A program made the translations under genes and the position numbers. Under the pieces are notes generated by a model. That model was given only the letters and a program-made list of their open reading frames with translations, was not told the origin of the DNA and did not search any database. Shown here piece after piece: positions 20,516-29,241 of a stretch of 64,000 bases of DNA. The stretch's first letter is position 1; the number at the start of each line of letters is the position of its first letter. Origin of the DNA: Carnobacterium jeotgali MS3 (GTDB taxonomy: Bacteria > Bacillota > Bacilli > Lactobacillales > Carnobacteriaceae); assembly GCF_000745125.1 (NCBI RefSeq), contig NZ_JQNF01000005.1, positions 124,001 through 188,000 on the forward strand. Reading direction: 5' to 3'.

Positions 20516-20529
20516 TTAGGTTCACCTTA
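20516..20529 (+). promoter_or_regulatory. DtxR/MntR-family operator
   Basis: TTAGGTTCACCTTA is a near-perfect palindrome with AGGT…ACCT half-sites, as expected for Mn- or Fe-dependent DtxR-family repressors. It lies between the promoter and the regulator gene, suggesting repression of the whole operon when metal is plentiful. Confidence 0.65.
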
Positions 20530-20549
20530 AAAATAGTTAGGAGAAAATT

Positions 20550-21197
20550 ATGACGCCAAATAAAGAAGATTATTTAAAAATGATTTATGAACTTGGTGGA
20601 ACAACCAAAAAAGTAACAAATAAACAACTGGTTACAGGGCTTAAAGTATCAGCGGCATCTGTAAGCGAAATGGTCACTAAGTTATTGAAAGAAGGATTTG
20701 TTGAACATATTCCATATCATGGTATCCACTTAACAGATGAGGGGCTTCTAAAAGCAAGTGCATTAGTGCGGAAACATCGATTGTGGGAAGTTTTTTTAGT
20801 GAATCATTTAGGTTATGCATGGAATGAAGTTCACCAAGAAGCTGAAGTGCTAGAGCATGTTACATCTATTGAATTAACCAGATGTCTAGATAAATACTTA
20901 GATTTTCCAACGGTTTGTCCTCACGGAGGAATGATTCCAGCTGAAAAAGAGATTCTTAATGAAAAAGCGCTCCCGACTTTAGTGGACAAACAAATTTATG
21001 ATGTGGTTAAAATCAAACGAGTTGCGGATGATAAAGAACTTCTTGATTATTTAGCTTCATTAGAAGTTAGCATAGGCGATGTATATAAAATAATGGATAT
21101 AGGTGCTTATGAAGGGCCTATACTACTCGAATCGGATGGCAAACAGCTAGCCATTAGTTATAAAGCAGCTACTAGTATTTTTATTGATTTGGTATAG
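20550..21197 (+). CDS. DtxR-family metal-dependent transcriptional regulator (MntR/TroR type)
   Basis: The 215-residue protein has an N-terminal winged helix (about 1-65; KEDYLKMIYELG, SAASVSEMVTKLLKEGFV). The metal-binding dimerisation domain follows (RKHRLWEVFL, HVTSIELTRCLDKYL, CPHGGMIPA). A C-terminal SH3-like/FeoA-type domain spans about 150-215. This is the long DtxR form, not the short Bacillus MntR. AGGAG precedes the ATG. It is 14 bp upstream of the transporter genes. With the palindromic operator in front, it most likely represses metal uptake when Mn(II), or possibly Fe(II), is bound. Confidence 0.88.
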   Translation: MTPNKEDYLKMIYELGGTTKKVTNKQLVTGLKVSAASVSEMVTKLLKEGFVEHIPYHGIHLTDEGLLKASALVRKHRLWEVFLVNHLGYAWNEVHQEAEVLEHVTSIELTRCLDKYLDFPTVCPHGGMIPAEKEILNEKALPTLVDKQIYDVVKIKRVADDKELLDYLASLEVSIGDVYKIMDIGAYEGPILLESDGKQLAISYKAATSIFIDLV

Positions 21198-21211
21198 AAA
21201 GTAGGAGAAAG

Positions 21212-22144
21212 ATGAAAACTATTAAACGCATTCTTTTTGGATTACTGTTTAGTGCATTTATTTTTTTAGCAGGTTGTTATAATTTTAGCTCGGAGCAAGA
21301 TTCAGATAAATTACAAGTTGTAGCGACCACCACTATGCTAACCGATTTGTTAAGAGAAATAGGTGGAGAACATGTTCAAGTTAACGGATTAATGCCTGCA
21401 GGTGTAGATCCTCATTTATATAAAGCAAGTGCAAGAGATGTTATTTATATGCAATCTGCAGATGTAGTAGCCTACAATGGTTTAGAACTTGAAGGTAAAA
21501 TGGGTGAAATATTTCAAGGACTTGAAGAACAAAATAAAACAGTTATCTCTTTAGAAAATGGTTTGAAAGAAGAAGATATTCTTGCGGCTGGAGAAAGTAC
21601 TACGTCTGTTGACCCACATATTTGGTTTGATGTTGAACTATGGCAAAAAGCAGCAATAGAAGTAGCTAAAGGCTTGAGCGCTGCGGATGTTGAAAATGCA
21701 ACAAGTTACCAAGCTAACTTAGAAAGTTATTTAATTGAATTAGAAGAGTTAGATCAATATGTCACCAATCGAGTAAATGAATTACCAAAGGATGATCGTA
21801 TTTTAGTGACAGCCCATGATGCTTTTAGTTACTTTGGCGAAGGATACGGCTTTAACGTTTTAGGACTTCAAGGTTTAAATACAAATGCTGAAGCTGGGAC
21901 AGGCGATATCAGCCAATTAGCAAATTATATTGTAGAGAATAATATAAAAGCTATCTTTATTGAGTCTTCTGTTCCAACAAGAACAATTGAGTCTTTACAA
22001 GCAGCTACTAAAGCAAAAGGTTTTGAAGTTGAAATTGGGGGAGAACTTTATTCCGATTCTCTAGGAGATCAAGAAAATAACACAGAAACCTATATAAAAA
22101 CAGTGCAATCTAATGTTGATACAATTGTCGATGCGCTAAAATAA
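21212..22144 (+). CDS. mntA: Metal ABC transporter substrate-binding lipoprotein (Mn/Zn, TroA type)
   Basis: This is an extracytoplasmic cluster A-I binding protein, 310 residues. A signal peptide ends in the lipobox LAGC (C22), so it is a lipoprotein. The probable metal ligands are H68 (DPHLY), H136 (DPHIWFD), H202 (TAHDAFSYFG) and D282. This H-H-H-D set is that of TroA, unlike the H-H-E-D set of PsaA/MntC. There is no His-rich loop of the dedicated Zn proteins. Manganese is favoured by the DtxR-family neighbour, but zinc remains possible. It has its own GTAGGAGA ribosome binding site and leads the transporter genes. Confidence 0.85.
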   Translation: MKTIKRILFGLLFSAFIFLAGCYNFSSEQDSDKLQVVATTTMLTDLLREIGGEHVQVNGLMPAGVDPHLYKASARDVIYMQSADVVAYNGLELEGKMGEIFQGLEEQNKTVISLENGLKEEDILAAGESTTSVDPHIWFDVELWQKAAIEVAKGLSAADVENATSYQANLESYLIELEELDQYVTNRVNELPKDDRILVTAHDAFSYFGEGYGFNVLGLQGLNTNAEAGTGDISQLANYIVENNIKAIFIESSVPTRTIESLQAATKAKGFEVEIGGELYSDSLGDQENNTETYIKTVQSNVDTIVDALK

Positions 22145-22169
22145 ATCAAAAGACTGGAGTGCATGGAGC

Positions 22170-22940
22170 ATGGAGAATGAACAAATAGAAAAAACGACAG
22201 CAATACGCTTAAACCAATTAACAGTAGCTTATGAAGCACAGCCCGTTTTGTGGAATGTTTCTGTCAATATCCCTAAAGGAAGATTGACAGCTATTGTTGG
22301 ACCAAATGGTGCTGGTAAATCCACCCTTATTAAATCATTAATCAATTTAATTAAACCAGTTGCTGGTGAAGTCGATTTTATTTTTGAGCAAACGAAAGAT
22401 GAAAATTATGGAAATAATAAAAATTTAGTCGCGTATGTTCCTCAAAATGGGAGTGTGGATTGGGACTTTCCAACAACAGTTTTAGATGTCGTTGTGATGG
22501 GAAGATATGGTCATATAGGTTGGTTTAAAAGACCGAAAAAGAAAGATAAAGCCTTAGCAAATGAAATGTTACTAAAAGTTGGGATGGCTGATTTCAAAGA
22601 TAAACAAATCAGTCAATTGTCTGGTGGACAAAGACAGCGGGTATTTTTAGCCCGTGCATTGGTTCAAGAAGCTGAAATTTACTTAATGGATGAACCTTTT
22701 CAAGGTGTAGATGCTCAAACTGAGAAAATCATTATTCAATTACTAAAAGAATTAAAAACAGAAGGAAAAACAATTGTGGTTGTTCATCATGATTTACAAA
22801 CTGTTCCTGAATATTTTGATGAAGTCATTTTAATCAATCGTGAATTAATTGGAAGTGGACCGGTTGAAACGACGTTTACCAAAGAATTGATTGCTAAAAC
22901 TTATCGTCAAAATCAAACAAAACCATGGGAGGAAGAATAA
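22170..22940 (+). CDS. mntB: Metal ABC transporter ATP-binding protein
   Basis: This is the ATPase subunit of the metal importer, 256 residues. It has Walker A GPNGAGKST, the Q-loop in AYVPQNGSVDWDFP (typical of the Mn/Zn ABC family), signature LSGGQRQRVFLARAL, Walker B IYLMDEPFQGVD and H-loop VVVHHDL. The distance from GGAG (22156-22159) to the ATG is 10 bp. It is directly followed, with no gap, by the first permease gene. Confidence 0.9.
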   Translation: MENEQIEKTTAIRLNQLTVAYEAQPVLWNVSVNIPKGRLTAIVGPNGAGKSTLIKSLINLIKPVAGEVDFIFEQTKDENYGNNKNLVAYVPQNGSVDWDFPTTVLDVVVMGRYGHIGWFKRPKKKDKALANEMLLKVGMADFKDKQISQLSGGQRQRVFLARALVQEAEIYLMDEPFQGVDAQTEKIIIQLLKELKTEGKTIVVVHHDLQTVPEYFDEVILINRELIGSGPVETTFTKELIAKTYRQNQTKPWEEE

Positions 22941-23852
22941 ATGGATGTACTAAGTACTCTGTTCTTTGATTATACCTTTCAAGTAGTCGTTTTTGGTTCG
23001 AGTATCTTAGGCTTATTGAGTGGTGTCATTGGAAGTTTTGCTGTTTTACGTAAGCAAAGTTTGCTTGGAGATGCAGTAAGTCACGCAGCTCTTCCTGGAA
23101 TTTGTCTGGCGTTTATACTTACTTCAAATAAACAAATGGAAATCCTTTTACTGGGAGCACTTGTTTCAGGATTACTTGCTACATGGTTGATCATGGTGAT
23201 TGTTAAACACTCTAAAGTCAAATTTGATAGTGCATTAGCACTGACAACAGCCGTTTTCTTTGGTCTTGGTTTAGTATTGCTGACTTTTATTCAAAAAAGT
23301 CCAAATTCAAATCAAGCGGGTTTAGAAAAATTCATTTTTGGTCAATCGTCTACTTTGTTAGAACGAGATGTGACAATAATGTTTCTAGTGGGAATCGTGA
23401 TACTAATTGTTGTCGGTATATTCTGGAAAGAATTCAAATTATTGGCTTTTGACCAGTCTTATGCTACTAGTATTGGTTTGCCAGTCTATTGGATGAACAG
23501 CCTTTTAGCGACTCTAACAGTAATTGTGATCGTGATGGGTTTACAATCAGTTGGAGTGATCTTAATGAGTTCTCTTTTGATTGGGCCGGCTGTAGCAGCC
23601 AGACAATGGACCAATCATCTATCTATCATGGTAGGATTAGCAGCATTTTTCGGATGTATTTCTGGATTAATTGGAACTGTGATCAGTTCGTTAGGTCGAC
23701 AAATTCCTACAGGACCGACTATTGTATTAGTTATCAGTTCGATTGTACTAATAAGTATGCTTTTTTCTCCAAATAGAGGGATTATTTGGAAAATGATTAA
23801 AAATAATCAACGGAAAAAAGAATTTGCAAGTCAATTAAAGAAAGGCGGATAA
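22941..23852 (+). CDS. mntC: Metal ABC transporter permease (first subunit)
   Basis: This ABC-3 family membrane protein has 303 residues and about eight to nine hydrophobic helices. The family signature region is GLLSGVIGSFAVLRKQSLLGDAVSHA. The ATG follows immediately after the mntB stop, with GGGAGGAAG inside the end of mntB. The pair with the next gene probably forms a heterodimeric channel as in Bacillus MntCD. Confidence 0.88.
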   Translation: MDVLSTLFFDYTFQVVVFGSSILGLLSGVIGSFAVLRKQSLLGDAVSHAALPGICLAFILTSNKQMEILLLGALVSGLLATWLIMVIVKHSKVKFDSALALTTAVFFGLGLVLLTFIQKSPNSNQAGLEKFIFGQSSTLLERDVTIMFLVGIVILIVVGIFWKEFKLLAFDQSYATSIGLPVYWMNSLLATLTVIVIVMGLQSVGVILMSSLLIGPAVAARQWTNHLSIMVGLAAFFGCISGLIGTVISSLGRQIPTGPTIVLVISSIVLISMLFSPNRGIIWKMIKNNQRKKEFASQLKKGG

Positions 23853-23854
23853 GT

Positions 23855-24766
23855 ATGAACCCTGTTTTTGAAATACAACTCATAGCCGTTTTAGTTTCTG
23901 TTGCTTGCGCATTACCGGGTGTTTTTCTGGTGATACGTGGGATGGCAATGATGACAGATGCCATTACTCATACAATTTTATTGGGGATTGTAGTAGCTTT
24001 CTTTATTACCCAAGATTTAAATTCGCCGTTACTGATTGTAGGTGCTGCATTTGTAGGGATTCTAACAGTTTGGTTGACTGAATTGATTCATCAAACTAAA
24101 TTGTTAGATAAAGATGCATCAATTGGAATTATTTTTCCATTATTATTTAGTATCGCTATTATTCTGATTACTCGCTATGCTGGAGACGTACATTTAGACA
24201 CAGATTCAGTGTTATTAGGGGAGTTAGCTTTTGCTCCTTTTGACCGTTTCATTGTATTTGGAATGGATATCGGCACCCAAGCGATGTATTCGATGTCAAT
24301 TATTCTTGTTCTACTCCTTTTATTTATAGGTTTCTTCTATAAAGAACTTAAACTGACTTCATTTGACCCTTTGCTAGCAGCATCGTTAGGCTTTTCTCCT
24401 ATCTTGCTACATTATGCGTTAATGTCATTAGTATCCGTTACTGCAGTAGGAGCTTTTGAAGCAGTTGGATCAATATTAGTAGTCGCGTTTATGGTAGGGC
24501 CGCCAGTTTCAGCGTATCTTTTGACCAATCGTTTAAGTTATATGCTAGGAATTAGCGCAGGATTAGGTGCATTTAATAGTTTAGTCGGCTTCCAATTGTC
24601 TATGTATTTTGATGTATCCATTGCCGGTATGATTGCGGTTATTACTGGACTAACTTTTATGCTGATTTTCATCTTTTCTCCTAAAAAAGGATTTATCTAT
24701 GAAGTGCATCGTAAAAAGCAGCAACAAAAAAGCTTGAAAAAAGCATTGGAAAACCGTTCAAACTAA
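23855..24766 (+). CDS. mntD: Metal ABC transporter permease (second subunit)
   Basis: This is a second ABC-3 family permease, 303 residues. It is homologous in layout to its neighbour but clearly divergent (CALPGVFLVIRGMAMMTDAITHTILLGI at the N-terminal signature). It starts 3 bp after the previous stop, so translation is coupled. Two distinct permeases, rather than a homodimer, match the Bacillus mntABCD arrangement. The C-terminus is lysine/glutamine-rich and cytosolic. A terminator closes the five-gene operon. Confidence 0.87.
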   Translation: MNPVFEIQLIAVLVSVACALPGVFLVIRGMAMMTDAITHTILLGIVVAFFITQDLNSPLLIVGAAFVGILTVWLTELIHQTKLLDKDASIGIIFPLLFSIAIILITRYAGDVHLDTDSVLLGELAFAPFDRFIVFGMDIGTQAMYSMSIILVLLLLFIGFFYKELKLTSFDPLLAASLGFSPILLHYALMSLVSVTAVGAFEAVGSILVVAFMVGPPVSAYLLTNRLSYMLGISAGLGAFNSLVGFQLSMYFDVSIAGMIAVITGLTFMLIFIFSPKKGFIYEVHRKKQQQKSLKKALENRSN

Positions 24767-24773
24767 TTAGTTT

Positions 24774-24807
24774 AAGGAGTTGGGAAATTATCCAACTCCT
24801 TTTTTTA
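24774..24807 (+). terminator. Terminator after the metal transporter operon
   Basis: AAGGAGTTGG (24774-24783) pairs with CCAACTCCTT (24792-24801), followed by a run of T residues. Confidence 0.92.
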
Positions 24808-24872
24808 ATTCAACTAGTAATCAAACATCAGATGTATAGCACTATTTAAGCAGATAGATTTAACTACAAATC

Positions 24873-24901
24873 TTGCTTCAGAATGTGTGTTCCCTTATAA
24901 T
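24873..24901 (+). promoter_or_regulatory. dinB promoter
   Basis: TTGCTT (24873-24878), 17 bp, TATAAT (24896-24901). The spacer contains the SOS box. The hexamers and spacing match those of the recA promoter in this window. Confidence 0.75.
24880..24893 (+). promoter_or_regulatory. SOS box (LexA/DinR operator) of dinB
   Basis: AGAATGTGTGTTCC fits the Bacillus-type SOS box CGAAC-N4-GTTYC with two mismatches and keeps the GAAY…GTTC core. It lies inside the promoter spacer, a position where bound LexA would block RNA polymerase. Confidence 0.65.
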
Positions 24902-24923
24902 AAAATAAAGGAGGTGGAAAAGG

Positions 24924-26057
24924 ATGGACATTGGTGTATTAAGATTTGATGAGCCAAAAAGAGACACAACGAGGAAAATCATACACATTGACATGGACGC
25001 CTTTTTTGCCTCAGTAGAAGAACGGGAAAATCCAGATTTAAAAGGAAAACCTGTCATTATTGCACGACACCCAAAGGAAACAGGTGGAAAAGGTGTCGTC
25101 GCTACAGCAAATTATGAGGCTCGTAAATTTGGTGTTCATTCTGCAATGAGCGCTCAAAAAGCCTTTGAATTATGTCCTCATGGGAATTTTATTTCTGGTC
25201 ACTATGAGTTATATCGAGAAATATCAAAACAAGTCCGTGCGATATTTGAGAGGTATACAGATATTATTGAACCTCTTTCACTAGATGAAGCCTATTTAGA
25301 CGTTACTGAAAATAAAAAGAATTTAACCAGTGCCATTTATATCGCTAAACTTATTCAAAGAGATATCTGGCAAGAAGTCCGCTTAACCAGTTCTGCGGGA
25401 GTTTCTTATAACAAGTTTATTGCTAAACTCGCTTCTGATTACCATAAACCTGCCGGAATAACGGTCATTCCTCCTGATAAAGCCTTGGAATTTTTACGCG
25501 AATTACCTATTGAGAAGTTTTATGGAGTGGGAAAAAAGACGGTTGAAAAGATGCATGAATTAGGTATTTATACAGGAGAAGACTTGTATCAAAAAGATGA
25601 AATGGAACTGATTCAACGTTTTGGGAGAATGGGGTACTCTCTTTACCGCAAAGTTAGAGGAATTGATAACGCACCTGTTCAAGTCAGTCGTGAAAGGAAA
25701 TCAGTTGGCAGAGAATTAACTTATGGAAAAAATCTAACAACAGAACAAGAAGTTTTAAGCGAACTGAGGTTTATTGCAAATAAGGTACAATTATCTCTTC
25801 AAAAAAATCAAAAGCATGGAAAAACAGTAGTATTAAAAGTGCGCTATTCTAATTTTGAAACAGCGACCAAACGAATAACATTGCCCAATTATTTAAAAGA
25901 TGGTGAAGAAATATTTTTCCATGCTCAAAATATTTGGGATGAGATTGGAGTAATAAGCAGAGGCATACGATTATTAGGTATTACAGTAACAAACTTGGAT
26001 CCAATGGCATATGAAAATATTGTCTTGCCTTTATGGGATAAAGAAATTAGGTATTAA
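24924..26057 (+). CDS. dinB: DNA polymerase IV
   Basis: This is a Y-family translesion polymerase, 377 residues. Catalytic motifs are HIDMDAFFASVE (DxD) and SLDEAYLDVT, with the helix-hairpin-helix region FYGVGKKTVEKMHELGI and a little-finger domain after about 250. The AAGGAGG site stands 9 bp before ATG. The short N-terminal extension (MDIGVLRFDEPKRD) is common in lactic acid bacteria. SOS control is indicated by the promoter-embedded LexA-type box. The C-terminus lacks an obvious QLxLF clamp motif; NIVLPLW near the end may serve instead. Confidence 0.96.
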   Translation: MDIGVLRFDEPKRDTTRKIIHIDMDAFFASVEERENPDLKGKPVIIARHPKETGGKGVVATANYEARKFGVHSAMSAQKAFELCPHGNFISGHYELYREISKQVRAIFERYTDIIEPLSLDEAYLDVTENKKNLTSAIYIAKLIQRDIWQEVRLTSSAGVSYNKFIAKLASDYHKPAGITVIPPDKALEFLRELPIEKFYGVGKKTVEKMHELGIYTGEDLYQKDEMELIQRFGRMGYSLYRKVRGIDNAPVQVSRERKSVGRELTYGKNLTTEQEVLSELRFIANKVQLSLQKNQKHGKTVVLKVRYSNFETATKRITLPNYLKDGEEIFFHAQNIWDEIGVISRGIRLLGITVTNLDPMAYENIVLPLWDKEIRY

Positions 26058-26079
26058 TCTTGTTGTATAACAAGACTAA

Positions 26080-26108
26080 TTGCAATCTATTTTTCTCAAC
26101 TGTATAAT
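26080..26108 (+). promoter_or_regulatory. Promoter of the ytkL-ytoI-nrnA operon
   Basis: TTGCAA (26080-26085), 17 bp, perfect TATAAT (26103-26108). Confidence 0.75.
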
Positions 26109-26158
26109 AAAAGCATCTACCGTTACCTTATATTTAACGCTGGAAGGGGAACAACGAT

Positions 26159-26848
26159 ATGAAAATATCTTGGCATGGACAGTCTTGTGTACGAATACAG
26201 ACAGATACAGGAGTTGCTATTTTAATTGATCCTTTTATTACTGGAAATTCTAAAAGTGATTTAGATCCAGATACCGTTGAAGCAGATGTGATTTTTTTAA
26301 CACATGCACATAACGATCATATTGGAGATACAGAATCCATCGCAAAACGAACGGATGCCTTGATTGTTGCTAATGCAGAAATTGCGACTTTTTTTAAAAA
26401 GAAAGGCTTGAAAACGCATGGTATGCAAATGGGTGGGAAACATCAGTTTGATTTTGGTGAAGTTAAAATGACCCCTGCTATTCATGGTTCTTCTTATGAA
26501 GTAGATGGAGAGTCTTTAACCTTAGGGCTTGCGGCTGGAATAATTTTTAGCGCAGATGGACAAACGATTTACCATGCAGGAGATACTGCTTTATTTACAG
26601 ATATGAAGCTAATTGGTGCTTATAAGACAATCGATGTAGCGTTATTGCCTATTGGGGATAATTATACTATGGGACCAGAAGATGCAACTATTGCTGCAAG
26701 TTATATTCAAGCAAAAAAGGTTATTCCTATTCATTACAATACGTTTCCGTTGATTGAACAGAATGCTGAAGAGTTTTGCATGGGTTTACCTGAAGAGCAA
26801 GGTTTAGCACTGAAAGTAGGAGAGATAATTGATGTATCTTATGTGTAG
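26159..26848 (+). CDS. YtkL/UPF0173-family metal-dependent hydrolase
   Basis: This is a metallo-beta-lactamase-fold protein of 229 residues with HAHNDHIGD, HGSSYEV, YHAGDTALF and PIHYNTFP, the metal-ligand motifs of the UPF0173 family. The substrate is not established. AAGGGGA precedes ATG. It is followed after 15 bp by the YtoI/SpxR-type regulator and then nrnA; the same ytkL-ytoI-nrnA order is known in Bacillus, supporting orthology. Confidence 0.88.
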   Translation: MKISWHGQSCVRIQTDTGVAILIDPFITGNSKSDLDPDTVEADVIFLTHAHNDHIGDTESIAKRTDALIVANAEIATFFKKKGLKTHGMQMGGKHQFDFGEVKMTPAIHGSSYEVDGESLTLGLAAGIIFSADGQTIYHAGDTALFTDMKLIGAYKTIDVALLPIGDNYTMGPEDATIAASYIQAKKVIPIHYNTFPLIEQNAEEFCMGLPEEQGLALKVGEIIDVSYV

Positions 26849-26863
26849 TATGGAGGCAAGTAA

Positions 26864-28195
26864 ATGACTACAAAACATGATCAAATCATAACGTATATCG
26901 AAACTTTACCGGTAGGAGAAAAAATTTCAGTTCGGTCAATCGCCAAAAATTTAAGTGTGAGTGAAGGAACAGCATATCGAGCTATTAAAGAAGCACAAAA
27001 TAACGGATTGGTCTCAACGATTCAAAGAGTTGGAACGATTCGCATTGAACGCAAAATGAAAGAAACTTTTGAAACGTTAACTTATGGAGAAGTCGTTAAA
27101 ATTATTGAGGGCGACATCTTGGGTGGCGAAGAAGGATTGGATAAAGATTTAAGCAAATTTATTATCGGTGCCATGACTGAAGATGCCATGATTCGGTACA
27201 TCACACCAGGATCTTTAATGATTGTAGGGAATCGCGAGAATGTACAAAAATTAGCTCTTGAACAGGGAGCAGCAGTCTTGATTACTGGTGGATTTAATAC
27301 AAATGAAGAGATTACTTTGTTAGCCAATAAATTAAAAATGCCCGTGTTAAGCACAACCTACGATTCTTTTACTGTAGCGACACTGATTAATCGAGCCATT
27401 ACAGATCAATTAATAAAAAAAGAAATTATGCTAGTGGATGATATTTATACGAAAGCTGATCAAACGCTTTATTTAACAGCAGATCAATTAGTATTAGATT
27501 ACCGAAAGTTAAATGAAAATAGCCAACATACACGTTTTCCAGTAGTCAATAAAAAAGGCCGTTTAATTGGGATGGTTACAGCTAAAGATATTATTGGCAA
27601 GCAAGACCATGTCAATATTGAACGAGTGATGACCAAAAATCCTACATTTGCAAAAACGCATATGAGTGTGGCTAGTGTTGGACATTTGATGATTTGGGAT
27701 GGTTTAGAAGTAATGCCTATTGTTGAGGATAATTTGACTCTTATGGGTATTGTTTCAAGACAAGATGTCATGAAAGCTATGCAGTCTTCTCAACGACAGC
27801 CGCAAATGGGCGATACGCTATCTGACCAAATTAATGAAAATATAGAAATCTCAACATCTTCTTCAGAAATGGATATGTCTGAAATTCCATATTATAAATT
27901 TAAAGTTACACCGCAAATGACAGATAATGTAGGAACTCTTTCATTTGGATTGTTGAGTGAAGTTATTGCTACTGTAACAAAAAATACATTAGTTGTTTTT
28001 CAAAAAAAGAATGCCATGGTTGAACAAATGAATCTATATTATTTGAAATTGGTTCAACTCGGAAGTGAAATAGAAATCAGACCACGTGTCTTTGAAATGG
28101 GCAGAAGGACTGCTAAACTGGATATTGAGGTTTATACAGATACTGTTTTAGTAGCAAAAGCGACAGTAGTCTGTCAATTAATGCAAAAAAACTAA
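26864..28195 (+). CDS. CBS-HotDog transcriptional regulator (YtoI/SpxR type)
   Basis: The 443-residue protein has four parts. An N-terminal winged-helix (about 1-65; SVRSIAKNLSVSEGTAYRAI) is followed by a DRTGG domain (about 70-185). Then comes a CBS pair (about 190-310; TRFPVVNKKGRLIGMVTAKDIIG and a second repeat ending GIVSRQDVM). A C-terminal hot-dog/thioesterase-like domain spans about 325-440. This is the layout of Streptococcus SpxR, a regulator linked to pyruvate oxidase expression. CBS domains suggest adenine-nucleotide sensing and the hot-dog domain an acyl-CoA ligand; both are inference. It is in one operon with the flanking genes. Confidence 0.85.
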   Translation: MTTKHDQIITYIETLPVGEKISVRSIAKNLSVSEGTAYRAIKEAQNNGLVSTIQRVGTIRIERKMKETFETLTYGEVVKIIEGDILGGEEGLDKDLSKFIIGAMTEDAMIRYITPGSLMIVGNRENVQKLALEQGAAVLITGGFNTNEEITLLANKLKMPVLSTTYDSFTVATLINRAITDQLIKKEIMLVDDIYTKADQTLYLTADQLVLDYRKLNENSQHTRFPVVNKKGRLIGMVTAKDIIGKQDHVNIERVMTKNPTFAKTHMSVASVGHLMIWDGLEVMPIVEDNLTLMGIVSRQDVMKAMQSSQRQPQMGDTLSDQINENIEISTSSSEMDMSEIPYYKFKVTPQMTDNVGTLSFGLLSEVIATVTKNTLVVFQKKNAMVEQMNLYYLKLVQLGSEIEIRPRVFEMGRRTAKLDIEVYTDTVLVAKATVVCQLMQKN

Positions 28196-28207
28196 AGGAG
28201 ACAAAGA

Positions 28208-29158
28208 ATGACTATAGAAAAATACGATCAAATACTTGTGGCAATTAAAGAGTCAAAAACAATTATTATTCATAGACATAAGAATCCAGACCCAGATGCA
28301 CTTGGTTCCCAAGGTGGATTGGCTGAGATAATAAAAGCTAGTTTTCCAGCTAAAAAAGTTTTAAAAACAGGCGGTTCAGTAGGCGATTTGGCATACTTAA
28401 CTACAATGGATGAGATTTCTGATGAAGATTATCAAGAAGCTTTAGTTATTGTAACGGACACAGCTAATACACCACGCATTAGTGATGAACGTTACAAGAA
28501 TGGAAAAAAATTAGTGAAAATAGATCATCATCCTAATGATGATGCTTATGGAGATATCGTTTTAGTGAATACAAATGCTAGCAGTACAAGTGAGATCATT
28601 GCAGATTTTTGTTTTTACAATAAAGACGAATTGAAAATGACAGATGAGGCTGCTAAATTATTGTATGCAGGGATTGTTGGAGATACTGGTCGGTTTTTAT
28701 ATCCAGCTACTACGCCTAAAACAATGCGAATTGTTGCAGATTTAATGGAGTTTTCTTTTAAACCTGATGAAATCAATCGTAAGATGACTGCGATGTCACA
28801 AAAAGTAGCACATTTATCTGGATATGTGTTACAGAATATTGCTATTCATCCTTCTGGTGTAGGAAAAGTTATTTTAACTAAAGCGATTATGGAGCAATTT
28901 GGTGTAACGGATGCTGAGACATCTGCAATCGTTTCGTTGCCTAGTTCAATTGAAGATATTGTTCTATGGGGAATATTTGTTGAACAGTCTGATGGACACT
29001 TCCGGTGCCGTTTAAGATCAAAAGGACCGATCATTAATGAGGTAGCTAAAAAACATGATGGTGGCGGACATCCACTAGCTAGTGGAGCCAATGCGAAAGA
29101 TTTAGTGGAAGTAAATGAAATTATTGAACAATTGATTCAGGTAGCTGAACAACGCTAA
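28208..29158 (+). CDS. nrnA: Bifunctional oligoribonuclease / pAp phosphatase NrnA
   Basis: This DHH/DHHA1 protein has 316 residues. It degrades nanoRNAs and dephosphorylates 3'-phosphoadenosine-5'-phosphate in Firmicutes that lack Orn. Motifs include RHKNPDPDALGS near the start, VTDTANTPR, the DHH signature KIDHHPND and the DHHA1 glycine motif GGGHPLASGA. AAAGGAGACAAAGA precedes ATG. It is last in the operon, closed by a terminator shared with the convergent minus-strand gene. Confidence 0.93.
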   Translation: MTIEKYDQILVAIKESKTIIIHRHKNPDPDALGSQGGLAEIIKASFPAKKVLKTGGSVGDLAYLTTMDEISDEDYQEALVIVTDTANTPRISDERYKNGKKLVKIDHHPNDDAYGDIVLVNTNASSTSEIIADFCFYNKDELKMTDEAAKLLYAGIVGDTGRFLYPATTPKTMRIVADLMEFSFKPDEINRKMTAMSQKVAHLSGYVLQNIAIHPSGVGKVILTKAIMEQFGVTDAETSAIVSLPSSIEDIVLWGIFVEQSDGHFRCRLRSKGPIINEVAKKHDGGGHPLASGANAKDLVEVNEIIEQLIQVAEQR

Positions 29159-29187
29159 GAAATTGTTTTGAGCCATTAAAAATAGAT

Positions 29188-29228
29188 AAAAAAGAGCATA
29201 GAGTATACTGAACTCTGTGCTCTTTTTT
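29188..29228 (+). terminator. Bidirectional terminator between nrnA and the CorC/HlyC gene
   Basis: AAAAAAGAGCATAGAGT (29188-29204) pairs with ACTCTGTGCTCTTTTTT (29212-29228), with one wobble. A-run and T-run ends make it usable from either side. Confidence 0.92.
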
Positions 29229-29241
29229 GTTTAAAAGTAAT

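Noticed and set aside
23489-23776. 95-codon plus-strand frame inside the first metal permease gene
   Set aside because: Out-of-frame shadow of a clearly coding membrane protein gene, without a ribosome binding site.
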